Positions 13,287-23,109 of a stretch of 64,000 bases of DNA are shown here, one piece after another. Position 1 is the first letter of the stretch; every line of letters starts with the position of its first letter. Source of the DNA: Holtermannia corniformis (lineage: Eukaryota > Basidiomycota > Tremellomycetes > Holtermanniales); assembly GCA_001599935.1 (NCBI GenBank), contig BCIJ01000002.1, forward strand, positions 1,027,224 to 1,091,223, read 5' to 3'. The notes under the pieces are model-generated. The model was not told the origin of the DNA. It searched no databases and was given only the letters and a program-made list of their open reading frames with translations. Position numbers and translations under genes: made by a program.

Positions 13287-13532
13287 TCAAAAGGTATTTC
13301 GCTCGCCGAAAGCGAGCGAAACGTTCTCCATCTGACGGAACCCAGTGAACTTATTCAGACACTTCTGTAGTTTGTCTGGTTCAAGGTCGGCTGAAACTTC
13401 CAGCACAGTTTTGTCCAGGGAATTATTGCTGGTCATGATGATAAACTTACCCATGCTGCTTTGGGCCATGTCGCCTGGTCGCATTATGCTTGGCAGGGTG
13501 CCAGGTGGGCGAGCAGCAGAATCAGTCATGGT
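13287..13532 (-). CDS. Small hypothetical protein
   Basis: An 80-codon frame starting MTDSAARPPGTLPS and ending FGERNTF. It is soluble, with no signal peptide or membrane segment. Its first residues resemble those of the paralogue-family member starting near 15435 (MTDASDAPGQTA), and its DLEPDKLQKCL stretch loosely recalls that family's D-K-L-R-A-L-G segment. It may be an eroded relative, but the similarity is weak. No introns were identified. Confidence 0.3.
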   Translation of the reverse strand, partial: TMTDSAARPPGTLPSIMRPGDMAQSSMGKFIIMTSNNSLDKTVLEVSADLEPDKLQKCLNKFTGFRQMENVSLAFGERNTF

Positions 13533-13848
13533 CGCGCGTGAGTCAGGTATGTGCGACCTTGGCTTTATGACAGGCGGGTTGCTTGACGAAGGCCAAGCCT
13601 GATCGACTCTTCGAGGGTCGCGTGCAAAGGAACGCAGGTGAAAGGTCTGTCCCGATAGTGGAGTGCACTTACAGGAACCGTCAAGCGTGATCGCCACAGC
13701 CCAGTGACCTCATTCAATCCGATCTAAGGAATGGCACCACGCAAGATTCTGAGTCGATAACACAAGGGCTTATCAACCATCCGCGGCCGCGTCGCGAGAC
13801 GTGGCAGTTGCCATTAACGTACATCGGCGCACATACGCCATACTTTGA

Positions 13849-14082
13849 CTACATATGACCTATCTGGGCCCATCGAAATCCGTCCTTGACCGACAGCTTG
13901 ACCGGCCCTGAAGTGGTCACGATTGTGCCAAATTCCCTTCGAATTGTGCCCAGATGCATGTCCACTAGCCACTGGACAGTGGCCTCGTTCGTATCATCGC
14001 TCACCCATACCTCATGGCTGCCGTTCTTGGTTATGATCTGGACTGCGCCGACCTTCGTTGTGTAGTCCATGCCAGTACTCAT
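13849..14082 (-). CDS. Small hypothetical protein with a clear TATA box
   Basis: A 77-residue frame starting MSTGMDYTTKVGAVQII and containing EVWVSDDTNEATVQWLVD. It is predicted soluble, with a mixed beta/alpha character. A long TATATATATA element lies 50-65 bp before the ATG on the same strand, which supports a real promoter. No family was recognised. It sits in the accessory stretch with other poorly conserved frames. Confidence 0.4.
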   Translation of the reverse strand: MSTGMDYTTKVGAVQIITKNGSHEVWVSDDTNEATVQWLVDMHLGTIRREFGTIVTTSGPVKLSVKDGFRWAQIGHM

Positions 14083-14129
14083 GTTTTGTTCAACGAGGGA
14101 TACGGACGCACAGACGTCTGCCTGGAGGC

Positions 14130-14147
14130 TTTATATATATATTCGCG
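14130..14147 (-). promoter_or_regulatory. TATA box upstream of the small gene at 13849-14082
   Basis: A run of alternating T and A about 50-65 bp before the ATG at 14082. On the minus strand it reads AATATATATATAAAG, a strong match to the TATA consensus. Confidence 0.5.
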
Positions 14148-14464
14148 CCGTTATCGCGCTGTAGGCTGGGTTTTTCCTCGTGCGAAGACCAAACATTGCG
14201 ATGAGATCCGCCAAGTACCTGTTAGGCCCCATTAGTACTACCGTTGACGTAGGAGACGTCTGCGCAACCCGGGACTGCCGTGTGCGTCGAGATCATCTTA
14301 CAAGAGGCGTACGAGCGGGCGTCGCACGGTATCAACTCGGGTAGGCATCTCACATCGCTGCCCAGTCTACGAGATCTCGATAGTGGAGCAACACGAGTGT
14401 TCAGCGATGCGACGAAGCTCAGAGTTCTTCCATCTGGCTCACGAATGCCACTACCTCGAGGGTC

Positions 14465-14785
14465 TTACAAAAAGCGGAGCTCAGACTCATGAGTGATCTT
14501 GAGAACCGCCAGATCTGAGATGCTGAGTGCAGTGTCAGACTCGCTCCGTGTTCCAGTCCACTTCAGTGTTTGCGAAGCGAGCGCTTCTCTCAGGTTTGAT
14601 TCTAGCATATCTCCAGAAGCATTGCGATCGCGGTCGATACCGCTTTGAAGGACCCGACCTAATGCCCTGAGCTTATCGTCAGTGAACTCGCTACAATTGC
14701 GCTCCTGTACTTGGAACCACTTTCGGGCGGTAGCGGGTTGCTCGGCCAAGACGGTGGCGAATGACGCTCTGAAGGATGGAGTCAT
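14465..14785 (-). CDS. Member 1 of a local paralogous family of unknown function
   Basis: The frame runs from an in-frame ATG (MTPSFRASFATVLAEQ) to the stop at 14465. It contains ATARKWFQVQER, then TDDKLRALGRVLQSG, then a W-T-G segment and SISDLAVLKI. Two neighbouring sequences at 15103-15440 and about 15770-16240 share the order W, then (K/M)(R/K)(A/T)LG.V, then a Gly/Ser-rich turn plus L...L, then KW or QW, then an I-x-D/E segment. The protein is predicted all-helical and soluble. The true start may lie in an upstream exon because the frame stays open upstream of this ATG. No known domain recognised. Confidence 0.45.
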   Translation of the reverse strand: MTPSFRASFATVLAEQPATARKWFQVQERNCSEFTDDKLRALGRVLQSGIDRDRNASGDMLESNLREALASQTLKWTGTRSESDTALSISDLAVLKITHESELRFL

Positions 14786-15102
14786 GTGTCGGTGCACAAG
14801 CGCCAAGTCGATGGAAGTAGACTATCTGAAAAGGCGATATACAGAAGATCGCGCTCTTGATAAGGGCTGGTCGTCAACTGGAGATGGGCAGAAGGCCGTA
14901 GCATTAATATTCGGCCCAATCGGCCGAAATTCCTTGGATCGATGGCGCGCATCGTAGAAGACTCGGGAGTCAAGCCAGCAACTGAGCCAGCAGCCGAACT
15001 GACCCGATGTCTGTTTCAAGTCGGCCCGAATTAGGTGATGAGCAAGTGGGATGCATCGGCGTGCGCTAAGTACCTACGCTCACTTCCGCCTCAAAGCGCG
15101 CA

Positions 15103-15439
15103 TCACTGGGTGCTCTGTCTGTTCTCATACTCAGTGGCCACGTCACTAATGATTGCATTTGCCAAGCTGGGGTTCTTCCTCAAGTCATTTGACCATTGGG
15201 GAGCATCCGCGCGTATGCTATCAGCAAGGAGATTCATCAACTGAGAGCCACGCTCAGACGGCTTGTTGGACAAGCACGTCTCAAGGACAATGCCCAATGC
15301 TCGCATATCCACTTCGTTGAGACAGTCGCTCTTAAAGCGGCGCCAATCGGTAAACAAATCATAGGCGTAGGCACGAGGGCCAGCGATCAGGCACGCCGTT
15401 GTTGCCGTTTGTCCTGGTGCGTCAGATGCGTCAGTCATA
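15103..15439 (-). CDS. Member 2 of the local paralogous family
   Basis: The frame begins at MTDASDAPGQTATTA and ends EYENRQSTQ. It contains LFTDWRRFKSDCLNEVDMRA, directly comparable to member 1's KWFQ..TDDKLRA, then LGIVLETCLSNKPSERGSQL and PQWSNDLRKNPSLANAIISD. The SERG turn is shared with member 3. It is helical, with no signal peptide. The frame stays open upstream to 15660 with less protein-like sequence, so an upstream exon is possible. Function unknown; no partner gene is evident. Confidence 0.5.
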
Positions 15440-15769
15440 GTAGGTGTTGCGAGTGTTCTCCAGTCGTCCAAATGACATTGAGCAACTCGTTGAGAAGTCT
15501 GATGGGAAGGCTGATGTTGTCTTCTTGGTGCACAATGGAACCGAGCTCGCGAGTCGACCTTTGTCAACTGAAATCCTGCGTTCCGTAGCACGACGGCGAG
15601 GATGTTCGCCGTTAGAAGCCCATCAACGCGGCTCTCGCCCGTCTTTTTCATCTGATACAAGGTATCAGGTTTAACATCGCATGGACGGTTCTGAAGACCT
15701 TGAGACAGAGCCGTGGATGACCTCTAACACCTGTTTCACGCTGGGTGCTCTAGCATAACGGGATATTCG

Positions 15770-16245
15770 ACTGACGCCATATGAACCAGATTTTCAAAGA
15801 TTTGCTTTCCAGCCTGGGTCTGAGTCTGGTTACCAGCCCACTTTGATGTGTTTTTCGCGATCTCTTCGCGAAGCTTGGTTTTGAGGATTTCACCGCGTTC
15901 CGATGGATTGGTGTCGATGAATCTCTTGACAACATTGCCCAGGGTTTTGATCTATTCCTGTGTGATGCCCGATGAGTCGATGCCGTAGATCTTCCAAGTC
16001 GATTGTAGCGCAATGGTGTTATTGATGTAGGCGTCGATGGTGGGGCAGCGATCTCCAATGGACTTGGTGGAATAATGCTGATCGCAGATGGTTAAGACGT
16101 GTCCGAGGGACTGGATACGCAACTGTATGTACAGTACACGGCCGCCTCGAGTGTTGGAACAATCGCGATGCCCAAGTATTTCCGGGTTGAAGGGAGGTGT
16201 TCGCCCGATAGAAGCTTTTTCGATGGTGGATGGAGCGCTGTATAG
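15770..16245 (-). pseudogene. Member 3 of the local paralogous family, broken by a stop codon
   Basis: Reading the minus strand gives an extended frame (TRGGRVLYIQLRIQSLGHVL, later ALQSTWKIYGIDSSGITQE) interrupted by one TAG. The same frame then resumes with IKTLGNVVKRFIDTNPSERG and LREEIAKNTSKWAGNQTQTQ. The region after the stop lines up with members 1 and 2. The stop falls inside the conserved core and no intron would remove it, so this copy looks inactivated. Another possibility is a sequence error at one base. Confidence 0.5.
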
Positions 16246-16312
16246 CAGTCAAAGGTGGCCATCAGCATGTGAGATGGCAGCAATGACAAGCGAGATCATC
16301 GCGATGCTGTAA

Positions 16313-16974
16313 GGTGAGGTAATCGCAGCTGGTTCGGGGACGAAGGGTGTTAATGCCGGCGATTCGAGATAACGCCGAGCGGCGACGTCGCCCTCGCCCT
16401 CTTCCTGGCTTGGCTCTCTTTCTCTTTCCCTCTTGTCCTGTTCTCATCCCTGTTTCTGTGCCCTCTTCAGAGGCCGAAAACGTCTTTACCCGCCACCGTC
16501 CCCTGACTTCCTCCTCTTACCTCTTTCTCGTTGTACCTAGTTGTGTGCTCCCACAGAGTCGCCTACACCGGTACATCCGGATGGCCTCTGGGAGCGGGTG
16601 CTCGATGTATTCAGCTCTCGCGCACGGGTGGGATGGTGGGAACACGACCACGAGAACGCCACGCATTAAAGGTGCCTCTCGATCCATTCTGGAGACTCGG
16701 TTGAAGCAACATGCGAATGCATCGCGATCTGCGCACATCAGATCCCTCATTTGAAGCGACTTCTAGCCGTCTGCGCCAGCATCGAGCTACAGAGTGTCAG
16801 TGATGATCCGCTCCATCTGCAAGTCGAGCTATCACGCACAGCCTCGAGCCAGCACCTGCGCCAAACCCTACCGCCGTCCCACGCACCCCACTCGCCATCG
16901 CTTCATCCAAAGCTGACGGGGTAAGACTGGCGTCTGCAAGCGAAGATGCGGTCAGATGCTGCACGGCAACAAGT
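16313..16974. other. No supported gene
   Basis: Frames on both strands overlap here (135 codons on + with Arg/Pro-rich sequence; a shorter one on -). Neither resembles a known protein. It contains the 3' flank of ATG29 and a pyrimidine-rich stretch at about 16390-16530. Confidence 0.3.
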
Positions 16975-18074
16975 CTAAGCAGCCAACATACCGGATAAAT
17001 CCGAAAATGAGCTCGTGTTGGAACTCGCTGGCTGATCTGGTTCTTGCGCAGCTACTCCTCGTCCGTTGGACGGTGGTGGTCCCCCCGTGCCAGACTGCCG
17101 TCTCTCCAGTGCGCGTTTCGCTTCGAGCGCGTCGATGATCCGAGGGGTATACGAATCTTGTGTACTGCGGACTTGATGTGGATGGGTAGGTCGTTGTGGC
17201 GTGTCGTCATTTGAACCATCGATGTGCAATACGGCGGGTCCCTTTGGCTGAGGGGGCGGTACACGGTCAGATGGCGAGCGCCGTTCTGACTTGATTCGGT
17301 CCGGATTCGGTCGTTGGGACATCGAGTTGAGCGTCAAAGTCGACGTGGATGCCGTTCGTGCCTTGCTTGTCAAGGCCTCAGACTCAGTTGCAGGAGACTG
17401 TGCTGTATGTAGCTGACGTGAAGTTCGATTGGGAGGCGGCACAAACGGCAAAGCACTCCCGAGCGCCTGTAAACGCCGGCTGAACGCCATCTCATCCATA
17501 CCGCCGCCTCCGCCGCCGTCACCACCCTCAGCCGAGCTCGAGCTCGACGAGGAGCTCGAAGACCTCGATGGTGGGCGCCGAAAACGTGTTCGAGGGAGTG
17601 GGACATGGCCCGTCGAAGCTGGGCGTGAGGGTGTCCGGAGGAGTTGCGACGGGGCAGAGATTGACGTCGATGCGGGGGTTTGGGCTGTGCTAGCACCAGG
17701 GAGGGAGGCAATCTTTTGCTGATAATGTTTCCGTGCGAGATGGAGAAGCAAGGGTAGTGAGATGCCGAGATGGGCTGCGAGTGCTGGCCCTGCGCAATGT
17801 CAGTTCTCATGTATCAAAGCGAAACAGCGCCACGCACATTCAACGCCAGAACCTCCAGCAGACTGGCTCAGTACTTCCTCAAGTAGTGCATGCTTCTCGG
17901 CATCCCATGCTGACTGTTGAATCCATCAGCGAGGTCAACAAGGTTGGGATCAGCACGGCCGAACTGACGGACCTGCGACGGCTCAACCCAGCCTTCCGGC
18001 CTTGCGAAAGGGAGTCTGACGATTACGTGGTACTCTTCCAGCGGTGCAAAATGGGACGAGGGTGGTGATGCCAT
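16975..18074 (-). CDS. ATG29: Autophagy protein Atg29
   Basis: Three exons (17973-18074, 17838-17913, 16975-17789) give about 330 residues. The first 90 match the Atg29 N-terminal domain: YHVIVRLPFARPEGWVEPSQ, then WDAEKHALLEEVLSQ, then a Trp made across intron 2 (T|GG), then PALAAHLGISLPLLLHLARK. The remainder is a low-complexity Ser/Pro/Arg-rich region with poly-Ser and poly-Gly tracts, as usual for the disordered phosphorylated C-terminus. In yeast, Atg29 works with Atg17 and Atg31 at the phagophore assembly site to start autophagosome formation (family knowledge). It is divergently arranged with the acetyltransferase gene, 184 bp between starts. Atg29 is often missed in basidiomycetes because only the N-terminus is conserved. 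Confidence 0.75.
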
Positions 18075-18258
18075 GATCGATACCTTTGCCAGTCACCCCA
18101 TCCTCGTCCATATGGGAGGCTAAAATGAGGGGCGCGCTAAGCTCTGATGTGGCCCCGCGTCACGTGATTAACCCGCCGTGCCTGAGCATCGACTGATCGG
18201 AGCTTGGACTTTTGAGCTCCAACGGTCAACGCAACGACCACACGCACACAAAAGCGAC

Positions 18259-19296
18259 ATGGTGAGCCAGGGTAAGGGCTTCTGGATTAGACCTGCTGTC
18301 GCAGGCGATGTGGTGTGTGTCTTGTCTCTCACGGAGCAGGACTGCGAACTAACTCAGCTGCGCTAGGACGACATCCATAGACTCATTGTCGAGCTCGTAA
18401 GTTCCACTGCGTGAATGACTCCACAGCGGTTGATCATACTGATATTTTTCAGGCCGTGTACGAGAAGGAGCCGGACGCAGTTACGACTACACCAGCACAG
18501 GTACGTCGTTTCCCGTCTGTACGCTTTCACCGCGCCGGGTGGATGCTAAGCTCCGGCCGTCGACCCTGAGGTCGTGTATCCCAAGCTGGAACCCGTTTGA
18601 GAATACAAGTACTAAGCACAAGGTCTGACCATCCACAGCTGCGTGAAAACATCTTCGAAAAGGGCTATGCGCAGGTTCTGATCGCAAAAGTCGGCACTTT
18701 GGGCGATGAGCAGGGCGAGACAATTGGCATGGCTTTGGTGCGTTCAGACTGACTACCTGTCTCAGGCATGCTCGGCTATATCTGTATTGTGCGAAGATTG
18801 ACTTCGTGCGCAGTATTTCTACAATTTCTCGACATGGCTCGGCATCCCTGGCATCTACGTGAGTCCGTCCGTTCGTCTCGAGTTTTCGGCTGCCCCAGAC
18901 CACTGCATGCTGAAATCCCTGCACCCACCTGGTTGTTATTCGGATTGGCTGACATGTGCATAGCTTGAAGACCTCTATGTGACTCCCACACGGCGGAACC
19001 TTGGGCTGGGCAAGGCTATGTTCGGCGAGCTTGGTAAGATTGCAAAGGCGAAGGGCTGTGGCCGGATCGAATGGAAAGTGCTGAAGGTGAGTTGAGCGCA
19101 CTGACATGTTGCAGCACAAGGCGGTCTCGATTGCTGCCGTCACGCACCTCGGGTCGCATCGCTGACTCGTTTACAGTGGAACGCGCCCTCGATTGCCTTC
19201 TACGAGCAAACGCTGGGCGCAACGCCGCAGTCTGAGTGGGAGGGGATGCGGCTCGAAGGAGCGCAGATTGATGGGCTGGACAGGTTTGCGCTGTAG
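18259..19296 (+). CDS. GNAT acetyltransferase of the spermidine/thialysine N-acetyltransferase (SSAT-like) family
   Basis: Spliced from about seven exons, with the order FWIRPAVAGDV-DDIHRLIVELAVYEKEPD, then a central region with GMALYFYNFSTWLG, then IYLEDLYVTPTRRNLGLGKA and CGRIEWKVLKWNAPSIAFYE. The P-x-x-R-x-x-G-x-G/A acetyl-CoA loop (RRNLGLGKA) is intact. The YNFSTW and YLEDLYV motifs are typical of eukaryotic SSAT1/2-like enzymes, which acetylate polyamines or thialysine with acetyl-CoA. At about 170 residues it is full length for the family. It is cytosolic, with no targeting signal. Substrate cannot be decided from sequence. Confidence 0.88.
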
Positions 19297-19437
19297 CGCA
19301 CATATGCATATGCTTCGGCTGGATCTGATGAATCGGGTGCCACACTGACGTAAGCTGAGCTCGGGCTCGGGCTCGGACGGCGAGGATGTTGATGGTGTTG
19401 ATGGCACAATTGCTGCCGAGAGGACAGCGATAGCAAC

Positions 19438-21216
19438 ATGCCATTCAAGCTGCCAGAAGTACTCAAGAGTCACCACCACCGGTCCAGCAGCTCGTCAACG
19501 CCTACAACGTCCACCACCTCCACTCCCACATCACCATCACCCGCTCCCTCTCTTTCCCTCGCAGCACCAGCCTCGATCCTCCGCAAACCAGACGAGTCAA
19601 CTCCACCACGAGCGATCAAGCACGTCGATACCAGTACTTCCTCGACGTCATGGGGGTCCTCTGGCGCCAGCTTGGGCAAGAGGATGTCAAGTCTCAGTAC
19701 GAGTGAGACGAGCGATAGCAGGAGAGATAGGGACAGCGAAGGCAGGAGGAGTATGGATATCACGCCGAATACTTCGGTCTCGAGCTTTGAGGCGCCGGTG
19801 AGTCTTGTGCTTGGGTGGCCTTGGGGTCTGTGCTGTTTGAGGCTTGAGCGTCGGAGCTTGTAGCGCAGACTCTGCTGGACTGCTACGGTCCCGCAGCTGC
19901 ATCCATATACCCGCAGGCGATGGTAAAACACTATAACTGACCATTACTCTCGCTGCGCTGGCATTTGCATCGCAGTTGTGAGGCTCGAGCATCTGCAGAG
20001 ACATCAGCAGCTACGGCGGGCACATCGGGTCGTCGACACATCCGAAGCAGGCCGCTTTTCGTCTACGTGTATGCAGCTTCTGGTACGAGTCCTGACATCC
20101 CTAGTGCTCGGTGCCAGCCGGCTGCGCCTTCATAACAGTCACACTTGACTCGACCTCAACTTTGCAATTCATCGCACTGCCACCTGCTGTCCGACCCCAC
20201 GTTATCGCCTCCATCCAAGCCGCATGGCCAAAGGGTATCGAGCGCTCCGGTGAAGTCAGCTATCACCCCGCAATGGAAAAGATTGCCAAGGAGCGGGGTG
20301 TTGAGGGCGGCGTATGGGAGGTCGTGATGAGGGGGATGTGCTGGGCGCCCGGAAAGGGAGAGAAGGTTGCGTGAGTCAAGGTCGAATGTGAGGACATGCA
20401 AACTGACGCGAGACGATCAGTTCGAAGCGGATCATCGTCAATGTCTTGACGACATTGGCGCGGTATGGTTGGGAGCTACTTGCGAGCTTCACGGCATCGG
20501 CGAAAGGTATGTCACGACTTCGACATGGGTCCCTGGCGCCTGCGTGTTGCCTCGCGGCCGTGACTGTACTCCACTCACCCGATTCGGTGCCTGTCGTTCG
20601 ACCAGCATGAGTCATTCACGACAGACGCAAGCTGATTTCGTGCAGACTCTGGCAAGGACACTCTCGTCTTTACCAGATGTGAGCCGGATCCTGTAAGTTG
20701 ATCTCTGTATCTTGTACAGGCTTTCGGGCTGACATTGCAGGACCCCGTCTTCTTCGCCGTGGCTTTTCGTGGCTCGGACCGGATATGGATCATCGACGCC
20801 GATGCCGAGGTCGGCGAAGTCTTGGAGGAAGGTCTCAAGGTAGGTGCTCCACGCTATCATGCTCATCTCCCGTGATGCTGACGTGATGCGTAGAACAATT
20901 GGATGAACGGCGTCCAAGAGGCAAGGGTCAAGGAGAAGTTTTGTCGTGAGATCAAGCTGAAAGGCAATCCTTGTCGGTATCTCCCGCTCCTGTGCAGATG
21001 AGCGCTCATACCGCCCCAGGGACATCTTCATCCTCTTCATCGCTGATCCAAGCGCGCGTCATCCACCTCGTCATCCTGAAATATGTCACAATCTGCCGCT
21101 CGCATGGCGGCTACGATCTGGCCGGGACCGTCGCGATGAACGATAAGGACGAGGGCGAGATGCCGTGCGCTTTCTTCCGACGGCGGAGACTTGCGGGGCC
21201 AAGTGCAGACTATTGA
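19438..21216 (+). CDS. Conserved fungal protein of unknown function
   Basis: The first exon codes for a disordered Ser/Thr/Pro-rich N-terminus (KLPEVLKSHHHRSSSSS onward). A globular C-terminal half is spread over about six exons. It includes TLDSTSTLQFIALPPAVRPH, then SKRIIVNVLTTLARYGWELL followed by KDTLVFTRCEPD, and later KGNPWTSSSSSS followed by RVIHLVILKYV. The pattern 'long helix, G-W-x-L, S/D..K-D-T-L-F' and 'F-K-L-x-G-x-P-W' recurs in large fungal protein families annotated only as hypothetical (recalled, not searched). No catalytic motif, signal or membrane segment was found. It lies 3' of the acetyltransferase on the same strand. Confidence 0.6.
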
Positions 21217-21574
21217 AGTGGTAATGCTGCGATGCATGTGGCTTGAAAACAAACTCTTTTTGTGAACAGCGCCCGCCAGGGAGCCACCTGGGCACTTTTG
21301 ACCTGCAGCGCGTGTCGGCCAGACACGCAGTCCAGAGATTAGGCGCTGATTCCTGTCAGATCTTGAGGTTGACAGGCACTCGGCAACACAAAATATTACT
21401 GCTTGCATGAAGGGCCTTATGACTCTTTGCCTGTACGCTCGACACAGCCAAAGGGGACACTACAGCGAGCCAACAGAATTGACTTGCACTATGACAACGG
21501 GCAAGTTCACATTGATTGCATTCAAAGACTGCAGCTAGGTGAAGTATACACATGCCATAGGTGACTAATCATTT
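21217..21574. other. Convergent intergenic region
   Basis: 3' ends of the + strand unknown gene and the - strand small membrane protein meet here. No further feature was seen. Confidence 0.4.
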
Positions 21575-22002
21575 CTACACATTGTAGCTGGCACCCAACG
21601 AGACCACGAGCAGGATCATGGTCCCTTCAAGCAGCTCGGCCCACTGCTTCAGACGCCTCTTCGTGAAACCCGGCGAAAGGAGCCCGTTGACGAGGTGCAT
21701 GATGAGTACGACATAGCCCAAGACAGCGTACTTGGTGTTGGGGGGTTGCACTTTGTCACCAAGCAGCACCAATTCCGCGACCGTCCCGAACCGTGCTGGA
21801 CCCTGAAACACACAGCGCGAGAAATCACCGACGGTGCCTTGAGCGCTCGGGACTCTGTGTGTGTGACTTCGGACAGGCGTACAGCACGGCGTGGAGCACG
21901 GCGTGGTGGCCGAGCGCGGCGGACTCGCCGTCCGCACCCGACGAGGTTTAACAGCGCATTTGGTGCAGTCGACTGACGCAAGATCGCCTCCTCGACTGCC
22001 AA
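21575..22002 (-). CDS. Small membrane protein of unknown function
   Basis: Two exons joined by an intron (GTGCGG..TTTCAG) give about 100 residues. The start is MAVEEAILRQSTAPNALLNL. Exon 2 reads PARFGTVAELVLLGDKVQPP, then a hydrophobic helix VLGYVVLIMHLVNGL, a basic turn FTKRRLKQW, and a second helix ending in LLVVSLGASYNV. It thus looks like a two-helix membrane protein with the basic loop between the helices, possibly of the mitochondrion or ER. No family recognised. Confidence 0.5.
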
Positions 22003-22036
22003 GGCGCCACGTACTTGTGATCCGGGTGTTATTTCG

Positions 22037-22050
22037 CCCCCCCCCCCCCC
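22037..22050. repeat. Poly-C tract, 14 bases
   Basis: An unbroken run of C between two divergent genes (starts at 22002 on - and 22102 on +). It could affect promoter spacing and is prone to slippage or sequencing error. Confidence 0.9.
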
Positions 22051-22101
22051 TCTTTCAGGGTGTATGAATAGTAAACCTCCGACCCGCTGACAGCAAACGT
22101 G

Positions 22102-23109
22102 ATGGGGTTAATCGATCTGTACATACCGCTTCAACCCTCCCCTTGCCATATACAAGTGCACCACGACCACCGTTTGCTCGCCACGATTGCGTTACACTTT
22201 GGTCTGGTGGCACACCACCCAGAGGAATTCACAGTCAACCGGTCGGACGGCTTCGTGATCGTGTACAAACGAGAGTTTCTCTTCGCCAAACTCAAGCTGC
22301 TACTTGCCGAGTGGATGCGCCGTCACAACTTCTCGGTGTGCACTTTTCTTCAACCTTCCGACCACATGAATATGTGGCAAGTGAGTCCCTTTCGCTCGCC
22401 GCCGTTGGTGTGGCAAAACTGACATCGACTCAGCGCAAGTGTGTCTATGAGTGCAACTTGTCCGTGGCTCCCGGCATCCACAGGCAGTCTCTTACCCACC
22501 AAGCCTGGGAACGGCAGGTATGTCGAGACCGTGCTCTGCCATTGCATAGCTGATCGGTGTCACAGGCGCACGATGCGTACGGTATGTGTTATATTTTCAA
22601 TCCTGTGTTCCGTGAGTGTCAGTGCTGTGATCTGACGGCTCGTAGAGACGTATGTTGCTCAGTTGAATCAACTGGCCGATCTCGAGCGCAGCGGTAATCC
22701 ATACGACATTGTTGCCAATGCCGACGCTCAAGCATCTCATCCGCCATCGATTGCATCAATCCCTGCATCCGTCTTTGATCTGCCGTCTGTACCCGGACCT
22801 GATCTCATACCCGAATACGATTACTTGCGGGCCGAGTACGAAGAGTATCACTTCATCAGCGCCTGCATACCTCAGGGCGCACGCATGACTCAACTCAGGG
22901 CACTCTGTCAGTTCCGCCCGCAGCGCGACGCATGGCACGATGGCGATGGCGATGGCCGATCGACCTACTCGGAGTCGGAATACCAGCCGCTCATCAGCTC
23001 GGCTTCCGACTTCATTCAGCCTCGATACGGTCAGCCCTCTGGGCTGGAACTTGCCGAGCACAGTGGACTGCGCCTGCGCGTAGCTCACGGAGCGGTCCAA
23101 AGCCAGTGA
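22102..23109 (+). CDS. Hypothetical protein
   Basis: Four exons with standard introns (GTGAGT at 22381, GTATGT at 22518, GTATGT at 22580) give about 270 residues. Sequence features: a basic N-terminal domain with VYKREFLFAKLKLLLAEWMR, a central YVAQLNQLADLERSGNPYD, then an acidic, Pro-rich tail with DLPSVPGPDLIPEYDYL and YSESEYQPLISSASDF. No signal peptide or membrane helix. Frame and splice sites are consistent, so the gene is probably real, but no family could be named. It shares a 100-bp promoter region, including the poly-C tract, with the gene on the other strand. Confidence 0.5.
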
